A DNA stretch of 64,000 bases from Flavitalea plasmicola. Lineage in GTDB: Bacteria; Bacteroidota; Bacteroidia; Chitinophagales; Chitinophagaceae. The stretch covers positions 62,001 to 126,000 of the forward strand of contig NZ_JAUOTO010000007.1 in the NCBI RefSeq assembly GCF_030546645.1, written 5' to 3'. Shown here piece by piece: positions 16,660-24,848 of this stretch. How positions within the stretch are numbered: position 1 is the first letter of the stretch; each line of letters starts with the position of its first letter. Both the position numbers and the translations under genes were made by a program. The notes beneath the pieces are model-generated. The model was not told where the DNA came from and made no database searches. It saw only the letters and a program-made list of their open reading frames with translations.

Positions 16660-17648
16660 TTACTTTTAAATAATTTAATGCTTAAGATCAACAGGCTGCC
16701 TATCAAGGCCGGGACGATTAAGTTCACCAGCCATATGGCAAACGAACCGGCGAATATCCCAATTGTGTTGGCGCTGAATATTTCCAGCACCTGTATGCTT
16801 GTTTCCCACCGAAGGCCCAGTTCCGTCAAAAAGGTAAAAGTGGGTATAATCGCCATTACCAGGAACACGACACTCACTCCACCCCACAGCTGCCCTACAG
16901 TGAGCAATACCCCAAACACAGGAAATATCAGACCATACTGCGCAATGAATACAAGATACCTGCCAAAAGATAAGAACAATATCTTCAATAAGATCGTTGC
17001 ATCAAAATTTTCCAAAACTTTAATATATGCCTGGTATTTCGCCAGCCCGGGTATTTTACTCAATATCCCCAGCAACCGGGAAAGACGGAAATAAATAATT
17101 GTTAAACTTAACAACAGCAGGAGCACCAGGCCCAGCAACACATTCAGCCAGTAACCCGTGTTCTGATGCACGGCAGAAACAGGCCCGGATAATGACCCGC
17201 GCAAATAAAGAATACCTGCAAGTCCTGACAGCAGCGTCACCAGCAGCTGGGCCATGCTGCATACAATGGTGAGGGAAATGGATTCAATACGATGCCCGGA
17301 TCGCACATACAGGAGACGGCCCAGGTATTCGCCCATCCTATTGGGGGTAAAGGAAGCCATCGTGGTGCCGGTGAAAATAGCCCTCAATGCATTGGGATAC
17401 GCAATGCCGCCAATGGGACGAAGCGCCAGCTGCCATTTCCGGGCCTCGATGCCCCAGTTCACAGGCATCAATGCCACCACCAGCCATATCCGCCAGGACA
17501 ACGGTCCCGTGATAGCCTTGCAGACCTGGTTCAACGACTCCTTCCAGTTGGGCTGATGGGTCACCTGCAGCCAGATAAACCAGGAAAGAAGCAGGAAGAC
17601 CACGGGTCCGACCACTAAGTTGAGTATTATCTTTACATTTGTTTTCAA
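16656..17648 (-). CDS. Lysylphosphatidylglycerol synthase TM-region-like (UPF0104) membrane protein
   Basis: 330 residues with about eight hydrophobic segments. The family pattern is visible: an N-terminal TM, W-rich loop (NWGIEARKWQLALRP), then TFTPNRMGEYLGRLLYV-like block (FTPNRMGEYLGR), and a C-terminal LTELGLRWETSI. This is the MprF-like flippase part without a soluble synthase domain; such proteins are thought to move lipids or polyprenyl substrates in the inner membrane. It is coupled by a 4-bp overlap to the DUF3108 gene downstream, and its start is only 16 bp from the divergent ruvC gene, leaving very little space for two promoters. The substrate cannot be told from sequence. Confidence 0.85.
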   Translation of the reverse strand: MKTNVKIILNLVVGPVVFLLLSWFIWLQVTHQPNWKESLNQVCKAITGPLSWRIWLVVALMPVNWGIEARKWQLALRPIGGIAYPNALRAIFTGTTMASFTPNRMGEYLGRLLYVRSGHRIESISLTIVCSMAQLLVTLLSGLAGILYLRGSLSGPVSAVHQNTGYWLNVLLGLVLLLLLSLTIIYFRLSRLLGILSKIPGLAKYQAYIKVLENFDATILLKILFLSFGRYLVFIAQYGLIFPVFGVLLTVGQLWGGVSVVFLVMAIIPTFTFLTELGLRWETSIQVLEIFSANTIGIFAGSFAIWLVNLIVPALIGSLLILSIKLFKSK

Positions 17649-17664
17649 TGGCGCCGGTCAATAG

Positions 17665-18276
17665 GTGTCAAAAATAGGTCTCCTCTTGCAAAAGCCATCT
17701 AAAATAATTCTGGGCATCGATCCGGGCACGCTGGTAATGGGCTATGGTCTGGTACATTGTACAGGCGCCCGCCTAACCCTCATTGAAATGGGGGTCCTCA
17801 AGCTATCGGCTAAAAAGGACGCCTACCAACGCCTGCAGCTGATCCATAAGAAGGTCACCGAGCTGATCAGCCTGCACCAGCCCCATGATTTCGCCATCGA
17901 AGCCCCCTTTTTCGGTAAGAATGTCCAAAGTATGCTGAAGCTGGGCAGGGCGCAGGGCGTCGCCATCGCCACCGCCATGAACGCCGGCATTCCCGTCACG
18001 GAATACTCTCCAAAAAAGGTCAAGCAATCCATCACCGGGAATGGCAATGCTGAAAAGGAACAGGTCTGGAAAATGTTGCAAACACTCCTCAGCCTGGACC
18101 AGGAGATCAAGGCCTATGATGCATCGGATGCACTGGCCGTCGCCGTCTGCCATCACTTCCAGCATAAGCTCTCCAGCCGTATCGCCGATCCGGCACATCA
18201 GTCAAAACCAGGAAAAAAAATTGACGGATGGGAAGCATTCATCCGCGAAAATCCGGGCAAAGTAAGATCACGCTAG
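17665..18276 (+). CDS. ruvC: Crossover junction endodeoxyribonuclease RuvC
   Basis: RuvC cleaves Holliday junctions in the RuvAB complex. With the upstream GTG start the product has 203 residues; catalytic carboxylates are visible as Asp19 (ILGIDPGT), Glu79 (AIEAPFFGKN), Asp152 and Asp155 (YDASDALAVAVCHH), in the order of the family. The C-terminal 25 residues (KPGKKIDGWEAF) extend past the usual RuvC core. The start is not certain: GTG at 17665 gives ten extra residues before KPSKII, and an in-frame TTG at 17686 gives the more usual short N-terminus; no ATG is available. The gene diverges from the UPF0104-like gene with 16 bp between start codons and is followed after 25 bp by a PhyH-type dioxygenase. 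Confidence 0.92.
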   Translation: MSKIGLLLQKPSKIILGIDPGTLVMGYGLVHCTGARLTLIEMGVLKLSAKKDAYQRLQLIHKKVTELISLHQPHDFAIEAPFFGKNVQSMLKLGRAQGVAIATAMNAGIPVTEYSPKKVKQSITGNGNAEKEQVWKMLQTLLSLDQEIKAYDASDALAVAVCHHFQHKLSSRIADPAHQSKPGKKIDGWEAFIRENPGKVRSR

Positions 18277-18301
18277 TCATCCAATTCAATCATACCACCG
18301 C

Positions 18302-19240
18302 TTGGGAAATCCTTTCAAACGATATAAGTTCCTCCACTGGGCATACAACCTGATCCATTACCGAAGCCTGTCTCACAATAAGGCCGCCTACAGGAAATAT
18401 GACATCCATAAGCCCGTGATCGCCTCCATTTCCAGCAAGGATTTCCCTGATAAGACCTCCAGGGCATGGCTGGACACAGGGCATTCCCGGGAGCTGGTCT
18501 CCGCCAAACCCGCCTTCCGGCATTTCCCTCCTGCCATCCAACAGCAGCTGAAAGCCTGGAGCGACAAAGGCTATCTCGTCTGGAACAGCTTCCTGGATGA
18601 CGCCAGGATCGACTCAATACAAAAGGAAGTGGACAGCCTCGTACGCCGGGGAAAATTACGCCCTACCCATGACAACAAGCTGCTGTTTGCCAATCGCCAT
18701 TCAGCCCTCATCAGGGAGGTCACCCGGGAGAAAAGATTGATGGAGCTACTGGGCTTTATCCTTGATAAGGAAGTGGTGCCTTTCCAGACCATCAATTTTA
18801 CATACGGCAGCAATCAGCGCGCTCACTCCGACAGCATCCACATGACCACCTACCCCCTGGGCTATCTCATTGCTGTCTGGATCGCCCTCGAAGACACGCA
18901 CCCTGATAATGGCCCCCTTTTCTACTATCCCGGCAGTCACCGTCTGCCCTACCTGCTCAACAGCGATTTCAATGAAGGCGAGACGGCCTTACAGCTGGGG
19001 AAAAAAGATTATGTCGACTATGAGGACCGCATCGCGGAGCAGATCCGGGAACGATCCCTGCAGCCCGAAGTATTTCTGGCAAAAAAGGGCGACCTGCTCA
19101 TCTGGCATGCCAACCTCATCCATGGAGGGATGCCCGTACAAAACCCCGCGCTGACACGCAAGAGCATGGTCATTCACTATTATGCAAAGGATGTGGTGAA
19201 ATACCATGAGATCACGGAACGTCCATCGCTCCTCAAGTAA
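18302..19240 (+). CDS. Phytanoyl-CoA dioxygenase (PhyH) family protein
   Basis: 312 residues. The Fe(II)/2-oxoglutarate oxygenase pattern is visible: HSD facial-triad motif in NQRAHSDSIH (about residues 177-183), the PhyH stretch WIALEDTHPDNGPLFYYPGSH, and the distal His in LLIWHANLIHGG near residue 270. The start codon is TTG at 18302, the only initiator I can find; the gene follows ruvC by 25 bp and is probably co-transcribed with it. PhyH-family enzymes hydroxylate diverse small molecules, lipids and also aminoethylphosphonate (PhnY); nothing here fixes the substrate, and the phosphonate locus is 28 kb away. Confidence 0.85.
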   Translation: MGNPFKRYKFLHWAYNLIHYRSLSHNKAAYRKYDIHKPVIASISSKDFPDKTSRAWLDTGHSRELVSAKPAFRHFPPAIQQQLKAWSDKGYLVWNSFLDDARIDSIQKEVDSLVRRGKLRPTHDNKLLFANRHSALIREVTREKRLMELLGFILDKEVVPFQTINFTYGSNQRAHSDSIHMTTYPLGYLIAVWIALEDTHPDNGPLFYYPGSHRLPYLLNSDFNEGETALQLGKKDYVDYEDRIAEQIRERSLQPEVFLAKKGDLLIWHANLIHGGMPVQNPALTRKSMVIHYYAKDVVKYHEITERPSLLK

Positions 19241-19259
19241 CCCCATAAATGTAGATGGA

Positions 19260-19652
19260 TCAGCCCAGCTGTGCAACCAGCTTTTCCTGTGCCGCCTTTA
19301 ATTGCGCGGGGCTTAGCTTTAGCTTGTGGCGCGTAAAGTTCAGGTCGTCGGCCCCGTCGATAGGCACCAGGTGCAGGTGCGCGTGCGGCACTTCAAGCCC
19401 TATCACGGCCATGCCACAGCGCGCGCAGGGAAAAGCCCGCTCGATGGCCCTTGCGATAGGCTGCGCGAACAACAGGATCTTTGATATGTCCGCACTGGAC
19501 ATATCGAAGAATTTGTCAACTACCACTTTCGGCACGATCAACGTATGACCTTCCCGTAAAGGAAATATGTCGAGGAAAGCGAAGAAATCAGCGTCCTCGG
19601 CAATCTTGTAAGCCGGTATCTCCCCGGCGATGATCTTTGAAAAAATGGTCAC
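19260..19652 (-). CDS. HIT family protein (HINT-like nucleotide hydrolase)
   Basis: 130 residues, the usual length for HINT-type proteins. It has the N-terminal TIFSKIIAGEIPAYKI and the histidine triad His90-Ala-His92-Leu-His94 (PHAHLHLVPI), which acts on nucleoside phosphoramidates or related AMP adducts. The start is GTG at 19652, overlapping the TGA of greA (GTGA, 19649-19652), so translation is coupled to greA. It converges on the PhyH gene with 19 bp between stops. Confidence 0.92.
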   Translation of the reverse strand: MTIFSKIIAGEIPAYKIAEDADFFAFLDIFPLREGHTLIVPKVVVDKFFDMSSADISKILLFAQPIARAIERAFPCARCGMAVIGLEVPHAHLHLVPIDGADDLNFTRHKLKLSPAQLKAAQEKLVAQLG

Positions 19653-20122
19653 ACCGTTATGTTTTCTATTTTGAATTGGAGTCTCCCTGCGGGCACCTGC
19701 ACATCGGCTACTTCACCCACTGTTTTACCCAGGAGCCCTTTACCAATGGGGGACGTCACGGAGATCTTGCCCAGCTTAAGGTCGGCTTCCTTCTCCGACA
19801 CCAGGTGATAGGTCATTTGCTTTTTATTGGTCAGGTTCGTCACCGTGACCTTCGTCAATATGGACACCTTACTCGTGTCGATGCTGCCTTCCTCGATGAT
19901 CCGCGCATTGGCGAGATCACCTTCCAGCTTGTTTATCTTGGCTTCCAGCAACCCCTGCGCTTCCTTGGCTGCATCATATTCGGCATTTTCACGTAGATCA
20001 CCCTTCTCGCGCGCTTCGGCAATCGCTTTGGAAGCAGCAGGCCGCTCAACGGCTTTCAGCCTTTGAAGGTCCGCCTTCAATTGCTCTAATGCTTCCTTGG
20101 TAAAATAGGTAAAACCACTCAT
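19649..20122 (-). CDS. greA: Transcription elongation factor GreA
   Basis: 157 residues, full family length. The N-terminal coiled coil carries the acidic tip region (RENAEYDAAKEAQG near residue 50) and the C-terminal FKBP-like domain ends with SPIGKGLLGKTVGEV. GreA rescues backtracked RNA polymerase by stimulating transcript cleavage. The start is preceded by a near-perfect Shine-Dalgarno (AGGAGG, CCTCCT at 20128-20133, 5 nt from ATG), unusual in Bacteroidota, where such sites are depleted. HIT follows with a 4-bp overlap. Confidence 0.95.
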   Translation of the reverse strand: MSGFTYFTKEALEQLKADLQRLKAVERPAASKAIAEAREKGDLRENAEYDAAKEAQGLLEAKINKLEGDLANARIIEEGSIDTSKVSILTKVTVTNLTNKKQMTYHLVSEKEADLKLGKISVTSPIGKGLLGKTVGEVADVQVPAGRLQFKIENITV

Positions 20123-20127
20123 AGTTG

Positions 20128-20172
20128 CCTCCTTTGGTTTACATGTGTTCAGGCAGCGGACCTCCGTCCGCT
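20128..20172 (-). promoter_or_regulatory. greA leader: strong Shine-Dalgarno and a GC-rich hairpin
   Basis: The leader of greA contains AAAGGAGG ending 5 nt before the start codon, and upstream a hairpin with a 7-bp stem (AGCGGAC at 20155-20161, GTCCGCT at 20166-20172, 4-nt loop). No clear TAnnTTTG element was found in the 168-bp gap. The hairpin could be a leader structure or the remnant of a terminator; its role is not known. Confidence 0.45.
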
Positions 20173-20290
20173 ACGAATAAAGAAAAAAAATACAACGCCT
20201 TAGGAGAAATCCAAAAGCATTGCACTATTTGCCATAAAGGTAGGAAAAATTACATAAACCGAATATTGTCTAGATAATGTCTCCCGCCCC

Positions 20291-21214
20291 TCAGATTCCC
20301 AGTTTTTCCAATATGACCGTTGCCATCTTTAGAAAAGCCTCGTGGCTATACCCGGCAATATGAGGGGTAATAAGGACGTCAGGCCGGGCGAGCAGCCAGT
20401 CCAGCTGCTGGCGTTGCAGCCCGGTGTAGGTCTCCAGCTTCTCATTTTCAAGCACATCCAGTGCGGCCCCCGCGATCTTTCCTTTTTCCAGCGCCCGGAT
20501 CAACGCCGCCGTATCATGGACCTTACCCCTGGACGCATTGATGAACCAGGGCTTCCTTTCCAGGGATTCGAAAAAATTGTCCCCGGCCATATGTAGGGTC
20601 TCCGCCGTCAGGGGCACATGAAAGCTGATCACATCGGCATAGCGGGCCACCTGCTCCAGCGACGCCTCCCTGACATTGCCCCGGGCAAAATCGAATTTAT
20701 ATTTATCATACGCCAGTATGGTGACATCGAAAGAAGATAATACTTTGGCAAAAGCGCCTCCCGCATTACCAAAGCCTACAATACCCACGGTCTTCCCGGT
20801 GAGCTCCGTGCCACGGTTGGCATCCCGGATCCATTTCCCCTCCTTTATCTCATTATAACTGGTGTACAGCCGGTTCATCAGGCCCAGCAGCATGCCCAGG
20901 ACATGCTCGCCCACGGCATTGCGGTTACCTTCCGGACTGCTGACGCATTTAATTCCTTTGGTGGCGGCATAATCCGTGTCTATCAGCTCCATACCGCTGC
21001 CTAAACGCCCGATCCATTGAAGGGCAGGCGCCTTGTCCAGCATCGCCCGGTCGATCTTCAGCCTGGTAGTGACGATCAGTCCTTCGGCGTCCCTTATAGC
21101 GTCGGACAGCTCCTCATAGGTCATCTGGGGGGCATATTCAACAATAAAGCCTTTTTGGGTCAGTCTTTCACGGAGATAGTCATGTACTTTGGCAGTAATG
21201 ATCACTTTTTGCAT
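20291..21214 (-). CDS. D-isomer-specific 2-hydroxyacid dehydrogenase
   Basis: 307 residues, the size of the short (SerA core/GyaR-like) members. The Rossmann segment [20 protein letters not shown] lies at about 140-160; the catalytic Arg (NASRGKV), Glu (LENEKLE) and His (ITPHIAGYS) are all present in the expected order. The enzyme reduces a 2-oxoacid with NAD(P)H or the reverse; the substrate (3-phosphoglycerate, glyoxylate, other) cannot be told. It lacks the ACT domain of long SerA. It lies alone between greA and rsmA, 30 bp after the rsmA stop. Confidence 0.9.
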   Translation of the reverse strand: MQKVIITAKVHDYLRERLTQKGFIVEYAPQMTYEELSDAIRDAEGLIVTTRLKIDRAMLDKAPALQWIGRLGSGMELIDTDYAATKGIKCVSSPEGNRNAVGEHVLGMLLGLMNRLYTSYNEIKEGKWIRDANRGTELTGKTVGIVGFGNAGGAFAKVLSSFDVTILAYDKYKFDFARGNVREASLEQVARYADVISFHVPLTAETLHMAGDNFFESLERKPWFINASRGKVHDTAALIRALEKGKIAGAALDVLENEKLETYTGLQRQQLDWLLARPDVLITPHIAGYSHEAFLKMATVILEKLGI

Positions 21215-21244
21215 GGTGGTGGTTGTATAAAAAATAGAAGATGA

Positions 21245-22006
21245 TCAACGCATTTTGCAGGTCAGCCTGGCAAAATCGTCGATGGACAATTGCTCTGCAC
21301 GTTTATTGAATATCGGGTCCTCCAGCTCAGCAGGCTCAAACAAAGGCTTGACGGCATTACGGAGGGTCTTCCTCCGCTGATTGAAGGCAGTCTTCACCAG
21401 CAGGAAAAAGCTCCGCTCATCCCGGTAAGGAGGATGCTCCGCCCTGGGAACCAGCCGGATCACGGCACTCTTCACCTTGGGAGGCGGCTGAAAGCATTGT
21501 TCATGGACCTCGAAAAGGTATTCCACCGTGAAAAAGGCCTGGATAAGGACGCTCAACACCCCATACACTTTACTCCCGGGGCCGGCAGCCACCCGCTGGG
21601 CCACCTCCTTCTGGAACATGCCCGTCATGCTCAACAGCAGGTCTTTCCATTCCAGCATTTTGAAGAGGATCTGGGTGGAAATATTGTAGGGGAAGTTACC
21701 GATCACGGTAAAGGCCCCTTCGAAAGGCCGGTCCATATCCAGGATGCTCTGGTGGATGATCCTTCCGGCCAGGGCCGGCCAGGTCTTCAGCAAATAAGTC
21801 ACCTTTTCATCGTCCAATTCCACCGCCTTGAAGTCAATTCCTTCTATTTCAATGAGATATTTCGTCAGGGCGCCTGCTCCGGGGCCTACCTCCAACAGCC
21901 GGGCGCCTTCGGCAGGAAGTGTCTCGCGGAGGGATGCCACGATCTTGCGGGAAATGTTCTCATCTCGCAGAAAGTGCTGGCCCAGGGATTTTTTCAATAC
22001 ATACAT
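21245..22006 (-). CDS. rsmA: 16S rRNA (adenine(1518)-N(6)/adenine(1519)-N(6)) dimethyltransferase
   Basis: KsgA/RsmA dimethylates two adjacent adenines near the 3' end of 16S rRNA. From the ATG at 22006 it has 253 residues starting MYVLKKSLGQHFL, the conserved N-terminus of the family; SAM motif LLEVGPGAGALT and the active-site motif GNFPYNIS are present. The frame stays open a further 45 bp upstream (GLVACSCFYVACSL), but those residues are translated from the inverted heptad repeat and should not be taken as coding. The repeat begins 3 bp from the start codon, so it forms the leader of this gene. rsmA diverges from pdxA, a common pairing. Confidence 0.95.
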   Translation of the reverse strand: MYVLKKSLGQHFLRDENISRKIVASLRETLPAEGARLLEVGPGAGALTKYLIEIEGIDFKAVELDDEKVTYLLKTWPALAGRIIHQSILDMDRPFEGAFTVIGNFPYNISTQILFKMLEWKDLLLSMTGMFQKEVAQRVAAGPGSKVYGVLSVLIQAFFTVEYLFEVHEQCFQPPPKVKSAVIRLVPRAEHPPYRDERSFFLLVKTAFNQRRKTLRNAVKPLFEPAELEDPIFNKRAEQLSIDDFARLTCKMR

Positions 22007-22008
22007 CA

Positions 22009-22138
22009 GGCTGCAAGCTACATAAAAACAGCTACAAGCTACAAGCCCCAAGCCGCAAGCCAGGTACTTAATTAGTCGGTTTTGCTTGTAGCTAACAGCT
22101 TGTAGCTTGCAGCTGGAAATTGCTTGTAGCTTGCAGCT
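22009..22138. repeat. Inverted heptad-repeat element, copy 1 (rsmA-pdxA)
   Basis: Left arm 22009-22061 is built of 7-bp units CTACAAG / CTGCAAG; the right arm 22084-22138 is built of the complementary CTTGTAG / CTTGCAG. About 22 bp of AT-rich sequence separate them. The element fills most of the space between divergent genes: it starts 3 bp from the rsmA ATG and ends about 33 bp from the pdxA ATG. Similar elements are at 33974, 38154 and 42493. The arms can pair into a long imperfect hairpin. Confidence 0.85.
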
Positions 22139-22153
22139 AATTTCTTACCTTGC
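22124..22153 (+). promoter_or_regulatory. Candidate pdxA promoter overlapping the heptad repeat
   Basis: TTG at 22124-22126 lies inside the right arm of the heptad element; 19 bp further is TACCTTGC (22146-22153), seven of the eight positions being close to the Bacteroidota -7 element TAnnTTTG. The start codon of pdxA follows 17 bp later. The repeat would supply the -33 element here, as it seems to at 42612. Confidence 0.4.
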
Positions 22154-22170
22154 CCCTGAAAATTAAGTGA

Positions 22171-23256
22171 ATGAGCCAATTACAACGCCCCGTCATAGGT
22201 ATTTCCACCGGAGATATGAATGGCATCGGAACCGAGCTGATCATTAAGACCTTCTCAGACCCCCGCCTGCTGGACCTATGCACCCCCCTGATATTCGGTT
22301 CGAACAAACTCATCAATTTCTACCGGAAATCCATCCCGGATATCAACTTCAACTACCAAAATACCAAGGACTTTTCCCGGATCGCCCACAAACAGGTGAA
22401 TATCTACAACTGCTGGGAAGAGGAGATCGCCATCGTTCCGGGCACGCTCACCGACGTCGGCGGCAGCTATGCCATCAAATCCCTCACCATGGCCGTAGAG
22501 GCCTTACGGGATAAGAAGATCCAGGGACTGGTGACGGCCCCCATTCATAAGAAGAATACCCAATCCGCTAATTTCAACTTTACGGGACACACCCCCTATC
22601 TGAAACACATGTTCAATGCCAGCGATGTGCTGATGCTGATGGTTTCCGACAATTTCCGGGTAGGCCTTGTCACCGAGCACGTTCCTGTCAAAGAAATAGC
22701 CCGGTTCATCACCAGGGAAGCCATCATCTCGAAGCTGAACATCCTGCGGGATAGCCTGATAAAAGACTTTGGCATCGATAAGCCGAAGATCGCCGTATTG
22801 GGACTGAACCCCCATGCAGGCGACGAAGGCCTCATTGGGAAAGAGGATGAAGAGATCATCAAGCCGGCCATCAAGGACGCCAAGCACAATATGCTCGTAT
22901 TCGGCCCCTACAGCGCCGACGCGTTCTTTGCCCGTGGCTACCACTCCCGGTTTGACGCCGTCCTGGCCATGTACCATGACCAGGGATTGATCCCTTTCAA
23001 ATCCCTGTCCAGCGGCGAAGGCGTGAACTATACGGCCGGCCTGCCCATGGTAAGGACCTCTCCCGACCACGGGACGGCATTTGACATCGCCGGCAAGAAC
23101 AAGGCAGACAGCGCTTCCTTCCTGGCATCCATCTATACTTGTATCGACATCATCCGCAACCGGCAGGAATTTGAGGACAACAGGAAGAACCCCATGAGGA
23201 AGATGGGCTCCGTCGTGCTGGCCAACGCCGTGGACGAAAAGATCGAAGAGAATTGA
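22171..23256 (+). CDS. pdxA: 4-hydroxythreonine-4-phosphate dehydrogenase
   Basis: 361 residues; PdxA oxidises 4-phosphohydroxy-L-threonine in the DXP-dependent route to pyridoxal phosphate. The N-terminus PVIGISTGDMNGIGTELI and the metal-binding histidines in GHTPYLKHM, LGLNPHAGDEG and AMYHDQGLIPFK are clear, as is the C-terminal TSPDHGTAFDIAGK. A segment rich in Lys/Asp (GKEDEEIIKPAIKD) is typical of Bacteroidota versions. It diverges from rsmA across the heptad element and ends 16 bp before the convergent LolA-like gene. Confidence 0.95.
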   Translation: MSQLQRPVIGISTGDMNGIGTELIIKTFSDPRLLDLCTPLIFGSNKLINFYRKSIPDINFNYQNTKDFSRIAHKQVNIYNCWEEEIAIVPGTLTDVGGSYAIKSLTMAVEALRDKKIQGLVTAPIHKKNTQSANFNFTGHTPYLKHMFNASDVLMLMVSDNFRVGLVTEHVPVKEIARFITREAIISKLNILRDSLIKDFGIDKPKIAVLGLNPHAGDEGLIGKEDEEIIKPAIKDAKHNMLVFGPYSADAFFARGYHSRFDAVLAMYHDQGLIPFKSLSSGEGVNYTAGLPMVRTSPDHGTAFDIAGKNKADSASFLASIYTCIDIIRNRQEFEDNRKNPMRKMGSVVLANAVDEKIEEN

Positions 23257-23272
23257 TGCTACCCGGCCCGGC

Positions 23273-23956
23273 CTACTGAAACATGCTGTCCGGCACCCCT
23301 TTATTGATCGTATAGCTGCTGTAGTTGAGCTCCACTTTTCCTTTAGCGCTGGCAGGCGCCTGCTGCTTTTTCTGCGAGCCGTCGTCATAATCGAGCGTGA
23401 CTCCCTTGGGCAGCTTATAATTCTTCACATTAAAGGTAAAGACTACCTTATCCGGCAACGCATAACCCACATATTTCCCATAGCGCATCTCCACCTCGTA
23501 TGTACCGTTGTCCCGCGTGGTGGTGCGGGCCCGCAAAATGACAAGACGTTGTTCATCCACCCAAAACGTGGATAGCACCAGGTCCGCATTTTCATCCTGG
23601 GGCAGCAGCTTGATCACTTTTACTTTCTGTCCCTGCGCAGTATCGGTGCCCGCGTCAAGGACCGTATAGTTCCCCTTCAGGAGATTGTTGAGGCTGACGG
23701 TCACCGCCCCTTTCGGCACAAAGGAAATGCCTTTCTCATTTTTTATCTTCAGCTTGTCCGGCTTTTTGAAATACACCTGCACATTGGCTTCCGGCTCTTT
23801 TAAAAAGCTCACGTTGGTCTTCATCGTACCCGTCGCCTGGTAGTCATTCACCTGGTCCAGGCGGGCCCGGACCTTCTGCAGCAGCTCCGTCGCCGATTGC
23901 GCAGACACGACGTTGGCAAACAGCACTATTACCCACGCCAATACATATTTTTTCAT
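23273..23956 (-). CDS. LolA-like outer membrane lipoprotein-sorting protein
   Basis: 227 residues with a signal peptide (ends NVVSAQ). The pattern ATELLQKVRARLDQVNDYQATGTM, a repeated beta-strand region, and KKPDKLKIKNEKG are those of the LolA-like superfamily, which binds acyl chains in a periplasmic half-barrel. The C-terminus (YTINKGVPDSMFQ) is typical of Bacteroidota homologues. It follows the ABC exporter genes by 10 bp on the same strand, suggesting a shared transcript and possibly a joint role in envelope lipid or lipoprotein handling. Confidence 0.85.
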   Translation of the reverse strand: MKKYVLAWVIVLFANVVSAQSATELLQKVRARLDQVNDYQATGTMKTNVSFLKEPEANVQVYFKKPDKLKIKNEKGISFVPKGAVTVSLNNLLKGNYTVLDAGTDTAQGQKVKVIKLLPQDENADLVLSTFWVDEQRLVILRARTTTRDNGTYEVEMRYGKYVGYALPDKVVFTFNVKNYKLPKGVTLDYDDGSQKKQQAPASAKGKVELNYSSYTINKGVPDSMFQ

Positions 23957-23966
23957 AAAAATTACT

Positions 23967-24848
23967 TTAGCTCAAAATATCTTTTTTCCTGAATGCCCAT
24001 ATGGCCGCCGTCACAAACAAAACAATATACACCAGCAGGATCGTGAGGCTGCGGAAGATGGAAGACAGGTTCTCCACAGAGCCGTCGATGGTCCCGCCCT
24101 GTCCGTCCGACTGAAGATAAAAGAAGCCTTTCCAGGCCAGCATATGGGAAGTAAAAAGCCAGGGATTCACCGTATTATCATACAAGGGTATCCGCATTTG
24201 CGACAGGATGGTGAGGACAATGACGATGCTGATGGTAGCCACGATGGGACCGATGGAGTTCTCCGCAAACACCGACAGCAGGAAAGCCAGGGCGGCCACT
24301 GTGGTGAGGGCTACCGTTGCATATCCAAAGGCGGCAAAATAGCGCCACAGCACATCCGCTTCACGGATATGCTCTATCACATTGTCGCGTGCAAGGATCA
24401 TATCGTTGGTGCCGAAGACCCACATGCTGAGGAACAATGCCAGCATCGCCATCCACAGCAGCAGCAGTATCGTGTATATGACGGACGCCCCGAACTTCAC
24501 CAGCATCAGCTGTGTACGGCTCACCGGGCGGGTGACCAGCAGCCGCAGGGTGCCCATATTAGCCTCTCCCGCCACGGTATCACCCGCGACAAGGGCCACC
24601 AGCAGGGGCACCTGGATCAACAGGGTATTGAGAATGACGAAAGCCGCCAGGTAACCATTCATGATAAGCGTATAGGGCACATTAAAAGTGTCCGAGAGAC
24701 TGGTCAACACCAGCTCCACATACGATCGCCCGTCAAATTTCAATCCCACCTGGATGATAAGGATCATGGCGGCTATCGCCCCGAAAGGGATATAGGTACG
24801 GGGACGTTTGAATATTTTAAACAGCTCGATCTGTAAAAGCTTCCACAT
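23967..24848 (-). CDS. ABC-2 type transporter permease
   Basis: 293 residues with about six hydrophobic segments, starting with the characteristic MWKLLQIELFKIFKRPRTYI and a conserved loop EANMGTLRLLVTRPVSR that typifies ABC-2 permeases of the NatB/YhaP class. It is the membrane partner of the ATPase encoded directly upstream, whose 3' end it overlaps by 32 bp. The substrate is unknown. Confidence 0.9.
   Translation of the reverse strand: MWKLLQIELFKIFKRPRTYIPFGAIAAMILIIQVGLKFDGRSYVELVLTSLSDTFNVPYTLIMNGYLAAFVILNTLLIQVPLLVALVAGDTVAGEANMGTLRLLVTRPVSRTQLMLVKFGASVIYTILLLLWMAMLALFLSMWVFGTNDMILARDNVIEHIREADVLWRYFAAFGYATVALTTVAALAFLLSVFAENSIGPIVATISIVIVLTILSQMRIPLYDNTVNPWLFTSHMLAWKGFFYLQSDGQGGTIDGSVENLSSIFRSLTILLVYIVLFVTAAIWAFRKKDILS

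Noticed and set aside
15829-17094. 421-residue plus-strand frame over DUF3108 and the UPF0104-like gene
   Set aside because: Covers parts of two coupled genes on the other strand; no recognisable product.
18302-19240. PhyH-type dioxygenase as the PhnY partner of the PhnZ-like protein
   Set aside because: PhyH enzymes have many substrates and the gene sits behind ruvC, 30 kb from the phosphonate locus; there is nothing in the sequence to link them.
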